In this document: positions 47,901 to 57,199 of the stretch, in pieces
Layout: each line of letters starts with the position of its first letter
How positions within the stretch are numbered: the stretch's first letter is position 1
Source of the DNA: Streptococcus sp. 2342
GTDB lineage: Bacteria; Bacillota; Bacilli; Lactobacillales; Streptococcaceae
Length of the DNA: 64,000 nt
Assembly: GCF_013276795.1 (NCBI RefSeq)
Contig: NZ_VMLR01000003.1
Coordinates: forward strand, 62,001-126,000
Reading direction: 5' to 3'
Notes under the pieces: generated by a model
Databases searched by the model: none
Told to the model about the DNA's origin: nothing
What the model saw: the letters and a program-made list of their open reading frames with translations, nothing else
Translations under genes and position numbers: made by a program

Positions 47901-49823
47901 TTTGGAGATACCAACATCCGTGATATTCTAGCTTATAATCCAAGTTCGTTCGGTAAAAAAGACCTTACTTCTTTAGATTGGTTAACACACCTTGGGTCTA
48001 TGAGTTATGATGAATTAAGATTAACCAATAGTCCAAAAACATTTGAGAAATACTTTGGTAAAATTACAGATAAACTAACATTATTAGATTTCCTAGATTA
48101 CAATAGAACTACATTCACTAATATGGATGGCGATACGTGGTTGAAGAAAGCGACTAAAGCTATCGTAGTTGAAAAAGCTTCGAAAGAAAAACCTGATGAA
48201 AAAGTAGACTTATATACAAAATTAACTACTCCTCCTGAGAAATATGGAGCTGAAAATCGTCAAATAGAAAGTAGAAGACAACAAAATGTAGCTACATTAT
48301 TAGGTTTGGTAAATATTAAAGAACCAAGCGTGTATGCTATAACTAACATAGCGACGGTAACCTACGGAAACATCGGAACGTATATGGATACTTCTTTAGA
48401 GAAAACGAATCCAGTTAAGTATAAAGAAGAATTAGAAAAAGTTAAAGTATTGATAGAACTAACAGCCACAAGACAGGCTAATTATGTTGACACTTTATAC
48501 AGAATTACAAAAGAAGAAAATCGTCCGAAACTAATTACAAATAGAGTAATTGTAGATACGATGAAGAAATATACGACGAATACGTCTGCTGGAATAGCGA
48601 CAACATGGTCTAAAGAATCAGGACCAACAGCGGATAAAGGGGTTAAAGACTTCATGACACCTTTAGGAATGTACTCGCCATCGCAAAATGTAGGTGCAGA
48701 AGCCAATGGAGTGGGTGTCCGTTACTTTATAGATAGAGTTCTTGATGATAGAGGTTCAGCGACTTACTCTCACGAAATGACGCATTTATTAGACAGAACA
48801 GTACTGTTTAATAATCATGGTCGTCGAGATGGTACAGCGGCAGAGTTTTATGCTAGAGGAATCTTCGAAAATTCTTACACACCAGAAAAAGATACATATT
48901 TCAACTTAAACTTCGTTTACGATGAAAGTAAGAAAAATGGCTTCTACAACAAAACACCAGATAGATTTAAGACGGATGCAGATTTGAAATCTTATATGCA
49001 TGGAAGTTTTGATGTGTTATATAGTCTAGATTATTTAGAAGCGGAAGCAACAAAACAACTTTCAGCGGCAGATAAAACTAAATACTTCAAGAAAATAACT
49101 CCGATTACTTCAACTGGGACTAGAACACCCGTAACATACACAAATCCAGCAGTTCAAGCTACGCACAAGAGTGAAAAAATCTCAGAAATCACACTGGCAG
49201 AAGCGGAAAAACTAACGGATATCAATAGTTTAATTGACAATAACATTTTAGTGAATCGTTACATTATAAAAGGATTTACTGATAAAGGTGTTATTGAAGC
49301 TAATGGGTATTATTTAGTGGATATGTTTGATACCATTTATGGTGTTAGTCAAAATGACACTGGTATGAGTGGGGACATCACCTTTAGAAAACAAGCTTTT
49401 GAATTGATGGCTGCTTTGGGCTATTATGAAGGATTTGTTCCTTATGTGTCAAATCAATACAAGCAAGCAGCAGAGTCTGAGAACAAGCCTCTATCTGATA
49501 CTTACATTTTCAATAACATTTTAGGAAAATCTTACGCAGCTTTCAAAAAAGAGCAAATAACTGAGCGTGTTGAGAAATTAGGTAAGTTAAAACTAATTAC
49601 TATAAATTACAACGGAAAAGAAGAAGTGATTGATAGTAAAGAAAAATTACAAGAGCTTATGAATAAAGCTGTTAAAGAAGAACTTGCTCAAATAAAAGCA
49701 GGAAATACCACGGCTAAAAAGTTTGAGTTTATCGAAACACCCGTTCAAAAACTGAAAAAAGCGATTTATAAAGCTTATCTCAAAGATTCAGATGACTTTA
49801 GACAGTCGATTTACAATAGTTAA
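44916..49823 (+). CDS. M26 zinc metalloprotease (ZmpB/IgA1-protease type)
   Basis: The product is 1635 residues from the ATG at 44916, which has GGGAG upstream; an in-frame ATG at 44901 lacks a site. A YSIRK-type signal (FSLRKYAIGACSVLLGTSLF) is followed, unusually for surface proteins but normally for this family, by an N-terminal LPETG near residue 94 and two hydrophobic segments. There is one G5-like domain (~297-370), a Pro/Glu-rich spacer (~370-560) and further G5-like repeats (~563-865). The catalytic domain has HEMTH with H1286, E1287 and H1290, and a distal Glu near 1310 (TAAEFYARG). Substrate (IgA1 or another host glycoprotein) cannot be read from the sequence. A terminator follows. 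Confidence 0.9.
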   Translation: MKEFQFERKQRFSLRKYAIGACSVLLGTSLFFAGMSAQPVQATETSSKLISSHYLDEQDLSEKLKSELQWFEENKIEVKEGKEYYFIYRKLATRLPETGLFSNDGMFILGAGLLLLSFTLIKRKRGASYFLVTVFAVGGWGASISALENLVELQPALVKRVEGQFLPSPERVQGYEFTGYYLVRDSASKELSVDKIESPALSQKEESSEPQFKKIVPQTTSHFSSTEDLVQSPQPSYAVEKIVEAPVSKQAPDEILPIGTKEEVAGNPQVEQPKAENNSDYKTSPEEGVLNATVEKPELLVTTEEVAFQTIEQEDASLAKGQTKVVQDGVVGERTIYTEVTIVNGEKSSKVIENIITKEPVDKVVAVGTKEEVAPKSEEGRPVQSEKTPIVENETETKPADGIGQPRPGAEETPGTEATSGEKQIPDKPEAEPKQPDPATSVMESGGEENQTLAPQGTESQPPSKETAETKDSEPASPAVESGREEDQSSAEQKGEENQLENPVEGVKDTGESAPQEPQKQPEQTPSSAEVKPSQGNEPESAVQPEPLAPQEQPTVPSPVTKEKVLDYKTIYTASPALNYQEQQVEVAGENGKEVTTTSYSFNESTGKIVENTSTKIEKHPVDRVIKVGNVEETRSTVKRREQFVADESLDKGVKVVREQGQDEEATTIKVYKVNEQTGDLTEPAVTTKVAKPMQAKITAVGTKPTVQSQEIPFKTVYEANPALDYNQKIEETPGEKGRTVSTTKYTVNQETGAISEETTTENTPAKDKIVKVGNVEKIVSPIDITEERKDDPELPKGKEEVQSEGEQGETTVTKTYEVNSETGELTNSTEKTEVTKAMRQKVILVGTKEDKPHLLPENSELENAVNVTQASTEMKSIDLLTNEKLKSQLAPSDIEINRDFFLKRNELRKTNPNITESEVKEILRKEYLEKLSIKETLDATKNDLEASLKKVAAHTLSILGDNQQNREKVKGDIEANKEKILLGLSYINRFYNIDFGDTNIRDILAYNPSSFGKKDLTSLDWLTHLGSMSYDELRLTNSPKTFEKYFGKITDKLTLLDFLDYNRTTFTNMDGDTWLKKATKAIVVEKASKEKPDEKVDLYTKLTTPPEKYGAENRQIESRRQQNVATLLGLVNIKEPSVYAITNIATVTYGNIGTYMDTSLEKTNPVKYKEELEKVKVLIELTATRQANYVDTLYRITKEENRPKLITNRVIVDTMKKYTTNTSAGIATTWSKESGPTADKGVKDFMTPLGMYSPSQNVGAEANGVGVRYFIDRVLDDRGSATYSHEMTHLLDRTVLFNNHGRRDGTAAEFYARGIFENSYTPEKDTYFNLNFVYDESKKNGFYNKTPDRFKTDADLKSYMHGSFDVLYSLDYLEAEATKQLSAADKTKYFKKITPITSTGTRTPVTYTNPAVQATHKSEKISEITLAEAEKLTDINSLIDNNILVNRYIIKGFTDKGVIEANGYYLVDMFDTIYGVSQNDTGMSGDITFRKQAFELMAALGYYEGFVPYVSNQYKQAAESENKPLSDTYIFNNILGKSYAAFKKEQITERVEKLGKLKLITINYNGKEEVIDSKEKLQELMNKAVKEELAQIKAGNTTAKKFEFIETPVQKLKKAIYKAYLKDSDDFRQSIYNS

Positions 49824-49833
49824 GACAAAAGGG

Positions 49834-49871
49834 ACATCTCTCTGGAATGAACATTCAGAGGGGTGTTTTTT
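49834..49871 (+). terminator. Terminator after the M26 protease gene
   Basis: ACATCTCTCTG and CAGAGGGGTGT pair over 11 bp with wobbles and T6 follows. Confidence 0.85.
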
Positions 49872-49996
49872 GCTCTCTTGTAAGGTTTGACCCTGTTTCT
49901 TGAAAATTACAGTTTGCTTGAATATGGAGTGATTTTCAGACTTTTCCACAAATTATAGAATCTTTTCTGAGGATTTAGGGAGTGATGGAGGAAATC

Positions 49997-50025
49997 TTGA
50001 AAGCGCTTTTGTTTTGTGCTATAGT
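49997..50025 (+). promoter_or_regulatory. Glycosidase operon promoter with cre site
   Basis: TTGAAA (49997-50002) and TATAGT (50020-50025) are 17 bp apart. TTGAAAGCGCTTTTG overlaps the -35 and fits the catabolite responsive element, so CcpA is expected to repress when glucose is present. Confidence 0.75.
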
Positions 50026-50060
50026 CAAGTCAATAGACTTGTTTAAAGAGGAATGCTTAT

Positions 50061-53000
50061 ATGAGAAGAAAAGAAGTTTTACGAAATCACTGGTTTTTTA
50101 GCCAGGAGGTAGGGAAAGGAGAGGCCTTGGCGCCGGATTTGCAGAGGGAAAATTGGCAGACCATTCAAGTGCCGCATGACTGGAGTATTTACAATGATTT
50201 TGACCATTATTCGCCAGCGCAAAATGAGGGTGGTCAGTTAAACGGGGGTCAAGCCTGGTACCGGACGCAGTTTTACTTGGAAGAAGATGCCAGTCTTGTA
50301 TCGGTGCGCTTGTTGTTTGACGGGGTTTACATGAATGCCCAAGTCTATATCAACGGGCAAGTGCTAGGCTATTATCCCAATGGCTATACACCCTTTTCTT
50401 ATAATATCACCCCTTATCTAAGAAACGATGGGACAGCCAACCAGCTTGCGGTTTTTGTGGAAAATCAGCAACCTAGCAGTCGTTGGTACTCTGGTAGCGG
50501 TATTTACCGAGAAGTAAAATTGTTGATTACAGATGCAGTTCATCTGGATTTATATGGAATTAAGATAGAAAGTCCCAAGCTAAAGGAACAAAGAGATAGA
50601 TGGGTGGAGACTCAGCTTACAAGTAAGGTTTCAAATGATGGACCTCAGTCCGTGTCGGTGTATTTGGAGCAGAGTATCTGGTATGATGGACAACAGCTGT
50701 CAGACTGGCAGGCGACAGACTCTCTAGTGATTGAGTCTGGGGACAAATATTCTTTCCAACAAGCCATATCAATTTTCCAACCCTTGCTTTGGGATATTGA
50801 TTCCCCTCACCTTTACCAATTGAAGACTCGTCTTTATAAAAATGGCATTTTGGTTGATGAAGAAGAGGAGACCTTTGGTTACCGCTATATGGATTGGCAA
50901 GCGGATAAGGGCTTCTTTCTAAATGGTAGCTGGTTGAAGATTCATGGGGTTTGTCTGCACCATGACTACGGAGCGTTGGGATCTGTGGAAAACAGGTCAG
51001 CTGCTGAGAGACGCTTGCGCCAGATGAAGGAAATGGGTGTCAATGCAATTCGAATTACCCATAATCCAGCCAGTAGTATTTTGCTGGATGTGGCTGCTAA
51101 AATGGGGCTACTTATTCAAGAAGAAGCCTTTGATACCTGGTATGGAGGCAAGAAAGAATATGACTATGGTCGCTTTTTTGAGGAAGAAGCGACTCATCCA
51201 GAAGCGAAAGTAGGCGATTTCTGGTCAGATTATGATTTGCGCACTATGATCGAGCGTGGCAAGAACAATCCAGCGATTTTTATGTGGTCCTTGGGAAATG
51301 AAGTCAGCGAAGCAAATGGAGATGCCCATTCATTGAAGACGATCAAACGCTTGCTAGAAAGGGTCAAGGAAGTGGATGATAGCCGTTTTGTGACTATGGG
51401 AATGGACCAATTCCGCTTCGGAGATGGTTCTGGAGGTCATGAAAAGATAGCCAATTTGCTGGATGTGGTGGGCTTAAATTACTCGGAAGATAATATTGAC
51501 GCGATTCGTAAAAGACATCCCAAGTGGCGACTTTACGGGTCTGAAACCTCATCGGCTACCCGAACACGTGATAGCTATTTTCGCCCAGCTAAGGAATGGG
51601 TTGGGGATAATCGCCGCGTGAGGAATTTTGAACAGTCGGACTATGGCAATGATCGGGTTCCTTGGGGGAAGACGGCGACGGCTTCTTGGATAGCAGATAG
51701 AAATAGGCTAGACTATGCAGGTCAGTTTATCTGGACAGGAGTGGACTATATCGGTGAGCCGACTCCTTGGCACAACCAAAATGACACACCTGTCAAGAGT
51801 TCTTATTTTGGGATCGTGGATACAGCAGGGATTCCTAAAAATGACTATTATCTCTATCAAAGTCAGTGGTTGGACCTAGATCAGCATCCCATGGTTCATA
51901 TCCTGCCCCACTGGAATTGGGAAATCCACAAGAGTTATCAACAAGTTGTGGATAAGTATGGGGATATCCCTGTTCGAGTGTATTCAAATGCCCGTTCTGT
52001 AGAGCTATTTCTCAATGGAAAATCTCAAGGTAGGAAGACCTTTCAGGAGAAATGGACTTCAGATGGCAGAAAATATCAAGAGGGAGAAGGTTCTGACCAA
52101 CTCTATCTCGAATGGCGTTTGCCTTATCAACCAGGAAAATTGCGTGCTGTGGCCTATAACCATCAAGGTCAGCTTGTGGCAGAAGATAGGGTGGTGACTG
52201 CAGGTAAGCCAGACAAAATCGGGTTACATGCCGAGAAAACAAAACTGGAGCCAGATAGGCAAGACCTCCTTTATCTCTATTTTGATGTATTGGACAAGGA
52301 TGGAAATTGGGTGCCGACTGCTTCCAATCAGCTTCATTTTAAAATTGAGGGCCCTGCTCGCATTGTGGGTGTGGATAATGGCAGGCAGGCCAGTCGTGAA
52401 CGTTACCAAGCCCAGAAAAATGGTCGGTTTAAGCGGAAAGCATTTCATGGCAGAGGTGTCCTCTTAGTTCAGAGCTTGGAGCAGGCAGGTCTAGTCAGAG
52501 TAAAGGCTAGTGCTAGAGGGCTAGAGCCAGCAAGTTTTGATCTCTTAGTGGGAGAGGCTTTGGCTACCCAACCATTGAAAACTAAGCGCTTATTTGAGAT
52601 TCGAGTGGACAAGCAGGCAGGATTACAAGAAGGGGATTCCCCAGCTATTGGACTTTATCCACAAACTGTGGATAACCCTGTGAACAAGGTGGGGAATAGT
52701 GAAGTGATTTGGGAGACGAGTGGTGGTGCCCACGCCATTATCAAGCAGGGAGTGCTTCATTGCTTGTCTGCAGGCGACTTGGTTATCAGTGCTATTTATC
52801 AAGGAAAGACCTATCAAACTCATTTGCAGGTCGCAGAAAATACCTCACTAGGGCAGGCACTTTCTGTACGACCACTTCGCTTGTATACAGATAGGGGGAC
52901 TTATCCACAGCTGCCATCTTCAGTCTTGGTGGACTATGAGTCAGGTAGTGCAAAACGAGTCAAGGTTGTTTGGGAGGCAATCTCGGAAGAAGATATAGAA

Positions 53001-53849
53001 AGCTTTCATGAATTTACGGTATCTGGTCAGCTAGAGTGTTTGGATTTAAAGGCTTCTGCTCAGGTTTGTGTCCCAGGGACTTGCGCTATTGAGCCTGAAA
53101 AGGTTTGGACGCTTGTTAAGGAAGCCCCACACTTACCAGACCGAGTCAAGCTAGTCTTATCAGATGGTAGACGAGATACGGCCAAGGTGACTTGGGATGA
53201 ACTCGAACCTCAAGTCTATGCTCAGGTAGGAGAAAGTGTGCTCACAGGACAAGTAGCGGGCTGTGAGTTGCCAGCAACAGTCACCATTCATGTGACAGAT
53301 GTCAGTGTAGATGGGGGAGTTATTTCCAATCAGTGGACAGGGTCCAACCTGCCTCTGGTCTTTGCTTCTCACTCAGAGCCAAATCACCCAGCCTCTTACC
53401 TCAATGACAAGGTCATTGCTCGGAAAAAATCAACAGCCAATACTTGGATTACCAAGTCAGAGCAAGCCAGCGTGGGCATTCTTTTTGGAGATGCAGGGAT
53501 TTTAAAACCGCGATTTGTGGATAACCTGACCTTGTATTATGTTGAAAATCAAGAATATGTGGCCGTTGAGCCGACCTTTATCGATTATTATGTAGGGAAT
53601 GAGCCTAGCTTGCCTCGGACTCCCAATCATTTGGATAAGGATTCCCTGCTCAAGCAAGAGCAGAATTGGCGCCCTGTATCAGCTATCCGAAAAGTTTCAA
53701 GCGACAAGGATGAGGAGCTTCGTTTTGAATTTGACAAGGTGGAAACTTATGCCCTTCGTCTTCGATTTGAAGGCTTGAGCAGTCCCCTAGCGTTAACAGA
53801 ATTGCAAGTGTATGCCAAAAAAGTAAAGAAAAATGTAGATAGGAAGTAG
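50061..53849 (+). CDS. Cytoplasmic GH2 beta-galactosidase-like enzyme
   Basis: The 1262-residue protein has a GH2 sugar-binding jelly roll (~1-170, with VPHDWSIYND and GGQAWYRTQF), an Ig-like domain, and the TIM barrel (~280-590) with acid/base E414 in MWSLGNEVSEA and nucleophile E495 in LYGSETSSATR. C-terminal Ig-like and discoidin-type beta domains follow, ending LRFEGLSSPLALTELQVYAK. It resembles the catalytic part of pneumococcal BgaA but has no signal peptide or LPXTG, so it should act inside the cell on imported oligosaccharides. It is followed by a fucosidase gene one base later. Confidence 0.85.
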   Translation: MRRKEVLRNHWFFSQEVGKGEALAPDLQRENWQTIQVPHDWSIYNDFDHYSPAQNEGGQLNGGQAWYRTQFYLEEDASLVSVRLLFDGVYMNAQVYINGQVLGYYPNGYTPFSYNITPYLRNDGTANQLAVFVENQQPSSRWYSGSGIYREVKLLITDAVHLDLYGIKIESPKLKEQRDRWVETQLTSKVSNDGPQSVSVYLEQSIWYDGQQLSDWQATDSLVIESGDKYSFQQAISIFQPLLWDIDSPHLYQLKTRLYKNGILVDEEEETFGYRYMDWQADKGFFLNGSWLKIHGVCLHHDYGALGSVENRSAAERRLRQMKEMGVNAIRITHNPASSILLDVAAKMGLLIQEEAFDTWYGGKKEYDYGRFFEEEATHPEAKVGDFWSDYDLRTMIERGKNNPAIFMWSLGNEVSEANGDAHSLKTIKRLLERVKEVDDSRFVTMGMDQFRFGDGSGGHEKIANLLDVVGLNYSEDNIDAIRKRHPKWRLYGSETSSATRTRDSYFRPAKEWVGDNRRVRNFEQSDYGNDRVPWGKTATASWIADRNRLDYAGQFIWTGVDYIGEPTPWHNQNDTPVKSSYFGIVDTAGIPKNDYYLYQSQWLDLDQHPMVHILPHWNWEIHKSYQQVVDKYGDIPVRVYSNARSVELFLNGKSQGRKTFQEKWTSDGRKYQEGEGSDQLYLEWRLPYQPGKLRAVAYNHQGQLVAEDRVVTAGKPDKIGLHAEKTKLEPDRQDLLYLYFDVLDKDGNWVPTASNQLHFKIEGPARIVGVDNGRQASRERYQAQKNGRFKRKAFHGRGVLLVQSLEQAGLVRVKASARGLEPASFDLLVGEALATQPLKTKRLFEIRVDKQAGLQEGDSPAIGLYPQTVDNPVNKVGNSEVIWETSGGAHAIIKQGVLHCLSAGDLVISAIYQGKTYQTHLQVAENTSLGQALSVRPLRLYTDRGTYPQLPSSVLVDYESGSAKRVKVVWEAISEEDIESFHEFTVSGQLECLDLKASAQVCVPGTCAIEPEKVWTLVKEAPHLPDRVKLVLSDGRRDTAKVTWDELEPQVYAQVGESVLTGQVAGCELPATVTIHVTDVSVDGGVISNQWTGSNLPLVFASHSEPNHPASYLNDKVIARKKSTANTWITKSEQASVGILFGDAGILKPRFVDNLTLYYVENQEYVAVEPTFIDYYVGNEPSLPRTPNHLDKDSLLKQEQNWRPVSAIRKVSSDKDEELRFEFDKVETYALRLRFEGLSSPLALTELQVYAKKVKKNVDRK

Positions 53850-53850
53850 T

Positions 53851-55539
53851 ATGGTAAGAGAAATAAAACCGCATGGCCCCTTGCCTAGTCAGGCCCAGCT
53901 AGCTTATTTAGAGGATGAACTAGCAGCCTTTATCCATTTTGGACCCAATACTTTTTATAATCAGGAATGGGGGACAGGTCAGGAGGATCCTGAACGCTTT
54001 AACCCGACACAGTTAGACGCGCGTGAGTGGGTTCGCGTACTCAAGGAAACGGGCTTCAAAAAGTTGATTTTGGTGGTCAAGCACCATGATGGCTTTGTCC
54101 TCTATCCGACGGCTTATACGGATTATTCGGTCAAGGCCAGTCCTTGGAGGAATGGAGAGGGGGACTTGCTCCTTGAAGTATCCCAAGCTGCCACAGAGTT
54201 TGATATGGATATGGGGGTCTACCTATCACCCTGGGATGCCCATAGTCCCCTCTATCATGTGGACCGAGAAGCGGACTATAATGCCTATTATCTGGCACAG
54301 CTGAAGGAGATTTTATCAAATCCTGCCTATGGAAATGGAGGGAAATTTGCTGAGGTCTGGATGGATGGTGCCAGAGGAGAGGGGGCTCAAAAGGTTAATT
54401 ATGAATTTGAAAAATGGTTTGAAACCATTCGTGAACTGCAGGGCGATTGCTTGATTTTTTCAACAGAAGGCACTAGTATCCGCTGGATTGGCAATGAACG
54501 AGGGTATGCAGGTGATCCACTGTGGCAAAAGGTGAATCCTGACAAACTAGGAACAGAAGCAGAGCTGGATTATCTTCAGCATGGAGATTCTTCAGGCACT
54601 ATTTTTTCAATCGGTGAGGCAGATGTTTCCATCCGTCCAGGCTGGTTCTACCATGAGGATCAGGATCCTAAGTCTCTCGAGGAGTTGGTCGAAATCTACT
54701 TTCACTCGGTGGGTCGGGGAACTCCACTCTTGCTCAATATTCCGCCGAATCAAGATGGGCTCTTTGATGCAAAGGATATTGAACGTCTCTATGAATTTGC
54801 GGTCTATCGCAATGAGCTTTATAAAGAAGATTTGGCTCTGGGATCTGAGGTATCTGGTCCAGCTCTTTCCGCAGACTTTGCCTGTTACCATCTGACAGAC
54901 GGCTTTGAGACCAGTTCTTGGGCAAGCGATGCAGACTTGCCAATTCAGTTAGAACTCGACTTAGGATCTCCTAAAACTTTTGATGTAATTGAGTTAAGAG
55001 AAGATTTGAAACTAGGGCAACGAATCGCTGCTTTTCATGTGCAAGTAGAGGTAGATGGTGTCTGGCAGGAATTTGGCATGGGCTTTACAGTTGGTCATAA
55101 GCGCCTCCTGCGAGGGTCGTTAGTAGAGGCACAGAAGGTGCGCGTGGTCATTACAGAGGCACAATCTATGCCTGTATTGACCAAGATTGCCCTCTATAAA
55201 ACTCCTAGCTTATCAAAACAAGAAGTTGTTCAGGGACTAGCATTTGCAGAAAAAAGTCTAGCTGTAGCAAAGGGAGAGACTCTTCATTTTAAGGTTGAAC
55301 GTAGCGAATGTAACACTCCTTTGGAGGCTAAGATTTCGATTCAACCGGGGACTGGTGTGCATGGTGTCGCCTATCAGGACGAGATTCAAGTCCTTGCGTT
55401 TCAAGCTGGGGAAAGCAAAAAAGATTTGACCATACCAACCCTGTATTTTGCTGCTGATAAGACCTTGGATTTCTATCTGAATCTGACTGTTGATGGACAA
55501 CTGATTGATCAAGCTCATATTTTAGTTGAAACGAGATAA
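53851..55539 (+). CDS. GH29 alpha-L-fucosidase
   Basis: The 562-residue protein starts one base after the galactosidase stop. The GH29 barrel has AAFIHFGPNTFYNQEWG at ~28-44, VVKHHDGFVLYPT and the nucleophile D172 in EVWMDGARGEG. The C-terminal ~200 residues contain a discoidin-like beta domain. No signal peptide is present. With the upstream GH2 enzyme it should remove fucose and galactose from imported host glycans. The pneumococcal orthologue sits in a glycan-degradation locus. Confidence 0.9.
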   Translation: MVREIKPHGPLPSQAQLAYLEDELAAFIHFGPNTFYNQEWGTGQEDPERFNPTQLDAREWVRVLKETGFKKLILVVKHHDGFVLYPTAYTDYSVKASPWRNGEGDLLLEVSQAATEFDMDMGVYLSPWDAHSPLYHVDREADYNAYYLAQLKEILSNPAYGNGGKFAEVWMDGARGEGAQKVNYEFEKWFETIRELQGDCLIFSTEGTSIRWIGNERGYAGDPLWQKVNPDKLGTEAELDYLQHGDSSGTIFSIGEADVSIRPGWFYHEDQDPKSLEELVEIYFHSVGRGTPLLLNIPPNQDGLFDAKDIERLYEFAVYRNELYKEDLALGSEVSGPALSADFACYHLTDGFETSSWASDADLPIQLELDLGSPKTFDVIELREDLKLGQRIAAFHVQVEVDGVWQEFGMGFTVGHKRLLRGSLVEAQKVRVVITEAQSMPVLTKIALYKTPSLSKQEVVQGLAFAEKSLAVAKGETLHFKVERSECNTPLEAKISIQPGTGVHGVAYQDEIQVLAFQAGESKKDLTIPTLYFAADKTLDFYLNLTVDGQLIDQAHILVETR

Positions 55540-55638
55540 AATATCTTCACAATTCATTTCCTTTCCGAATAAATAGATAGAAGCATCAAATCTAGTAAAT
55601 TAGATTAAAAAATGTGCTATAATGAAAGGAGAGCAAAC

Positions 55639-56574
55639 ATGACTGTACGTCATCCGGGCATTAGCCCAACCAATGACTTGGTTGCTAAGAAAATCTTTAG
55701 CAATCCAGAAATCACTTGTCAATTTATTCGCGATATGTTGGACTTGCCAGCAAAAAATGTGACCATTTTGGAGGGAAGCAACATTCACGTCTTGCCTTCC
55801 GTACCGTACTCGGCACAGGATTTCTATACAAGTATAGATGTTTTGGCGGAGTTGGATAATGGTACGCAAGTTATCATCGAAATTCAGGTTCATCATCAGA
55901 ATTTTTTCATCAATCGCCTGTGGGCTTATTTGTGCAGTCAGGTCAATCAAAATCTTGAAAAAATTCGTCAACGAGAAGGTGATACACACCAGAGTTACAA
56001 ACATATCGCACCAGTATACGCTATCGCAATCGTGGATAGCAACTACTTCTCAGATGACTTGGCTTTTCATAGCTTTAGTATGCGAGAGGACACGACAGGT
56101 GAGGTTTTAACTATCACAAATAATGGACAAGAAAACCATTTGGTTAAGATGGCGTTCTTGGAATTAAGAAAATACAGAGAAACCAGCAAAGATAGCATTC
56201 GCAAACCGTGGTTGGAGTTTTTCGGGAATAAACCCTTTACCCAGCACCCCGAGCGAGCCATCAGCCAAGCAGACCAACTGCTGGACTACAAGAGCTGGTC
56301 CGAGGAGGACAGGAAAATGTTTAGTCAACTACGTATGCGCGAAGAACAAGCCTTGTTAGCACAGGACTATGCCTTGGAACAAGCTGAGGAAAAGGGCTTA
56401 GAACGTGGTCGTGCAGAGGGGATTGAAAAAGGGCGAGAAGAAGGTATTGAACAGGGACTGGAGCGTGGGAAAATCTTTGCCTTCCTGGATATGGTCCGTC
56501 AAGGTCTTCTGACTTCGGAGGTTGCCAGCCAGCAATTAGGTATGACTGTCGCTGAATTTGAGGCATTGCTGTAA
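55639..56574 (+). CDS. Rpn-family PD-(D/E)XK nuclease
   Basis: The 311-residue protein starts at the ATG at 55639 (AAAGGAG at 55625-55631); an upstream frame start at 55612 lies in the promoter. The N-terminal TNDLVAKKIFSNPEITCQFI and the core SIDVLAELDNGTQVIIEIQV, with D...ExQ, mark the PD-(D/E)XK fold of recombination-promoting nuclease/putative transposase proteins. The C-terminus has repeats GLERGRAEGIEKGREEGIEQ, typical of the family. It is often found in multiple, variable copies and may act in recombination or phage defence. TATAAT at ~55617 is its -10. Confidence 0.85.
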   Translation: MTVRHPGISPTNDLVAKKIFSNPEITCQFIRDMLDLPAKNVTILEGSNIHVLPSVPYSAQDFYTSIDVLAELDNGTQVIIEIQVHHQNFFINRLWAYLCSQVNQNLEKIRQREGDTHQSYKHIAPVYAIAIVDSNYFSDDLAFHSFSMREDTTGEVLTITNNGQENHLVKMAFLELRKYRETSKDSIRKPWLEFFGNKPFTQHPERAISQADQLLDYKSWSEEDRKMFSQLRMREEQALLAQDYALEQAEEKGLERGRAEGIEKGREEGIEQGLERGKIFAFLDMVRQGLLTSEVASQQLGMTVAEFEALL

Positions 56575-56587
56575 ATAGGAACAGATG

Positions 56588-56622
56588 ACATGTTGCCAAA
56601 ATGAGGTAGCATGTTTTATTTT
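56588..56622 (+). terminator. Terminator after rpn-like gene
   Basis: ACATGTTGCC and GGTAGCATGT pair over 10 bp with two wobbles, and TTTATTTT follows. Confidence 0.75.
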
Positions 56623-57118
56623 AGCTTTAGTTGTTAGTTGCAACAGGCAGACGATCAAGAGACTGCTAACACTTTTAGGTCGTAATTAGAATGTGGAAGT
56701 CAGTCATATTTCTACGGTGAGGAGACTCTGGCGTGTTTTGCCTTTAAATTTTAAGAGAATAGTGCATATGAGAGATAGGGTCTGGTTCTGTTAGGCTCTG
56801 CTAGAAAGCTATCAGAGAATCTGGGCATCTAACTGACAGGTTCTCTTTTTTGGAAGAAAAAAAGCCAAAAAACCTAAAAATTTTTGTATATTTATTTTAC
56901 GAATGTTTTGTTTAAAAATTGTAGAATAGTTCCTTTTAGGTATCAAAGTTATCTGCTTTTCAAAATAAAAAGATTTTATCCAAATTCATTTCCGAATTTC
57001 AGGTTTTAATACAATATAATAAAATGCAGAAAATCAAAATATTTTCCTGATTTTAAAGTTAAAAAATTCATAATTTTGGTTATAAAAACGAACAAATTGT
57101 GAAAATTGTCTGAAAATG
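56623..57118. other. AT-rich intergenic stretch upstream of the giant surface gene
   Basis: No gene is seen. The stretch contains one further terminator (56815-56851). From about 56850 it becomes strongly AT-rich up to the promoter region at 57153, which is typical of regulated surface genes. Confidence 0.5.
56815..56851 (+). terminator. Second terminator in the intergenic stretch
   Basis: GAGAATCTG and CAGGTTCTC pair around a 13-nt loop and T6 follows. The transcript that it ends is not evident; no gene lies directly upstream. Confidence 0.7.
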
Positions 57119-57130
57119 TTTTTTTTTTTT
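57119..57130. repeat. Homopolymeric T12 tract
   Basis: Twelve T in a row lie 22 bp before the -35 box. Tracts of this length are prone to slipped-strand length change, which could alter promoter strength. Confidence 0.9.
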
Positions 57131-57152
57131 GCGAATTTGATAAGCATTTAGC

Positions 57153-57181
57153 TTGCATATATATCACTTATCATGTACAAT
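57153..57181 (+). promoter_or_regulatory. Promoter of the giant surface protein gene
   Basis: TTGCAT (57153-57158) and TACAAT (57176-57181) are 17 bp apart, and the start codon is ~98 bp downstream, giving a long leader. Confidence 0.65.
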
Positions 57182-57199
57182 GAAGAAGTAAAGTATCAT

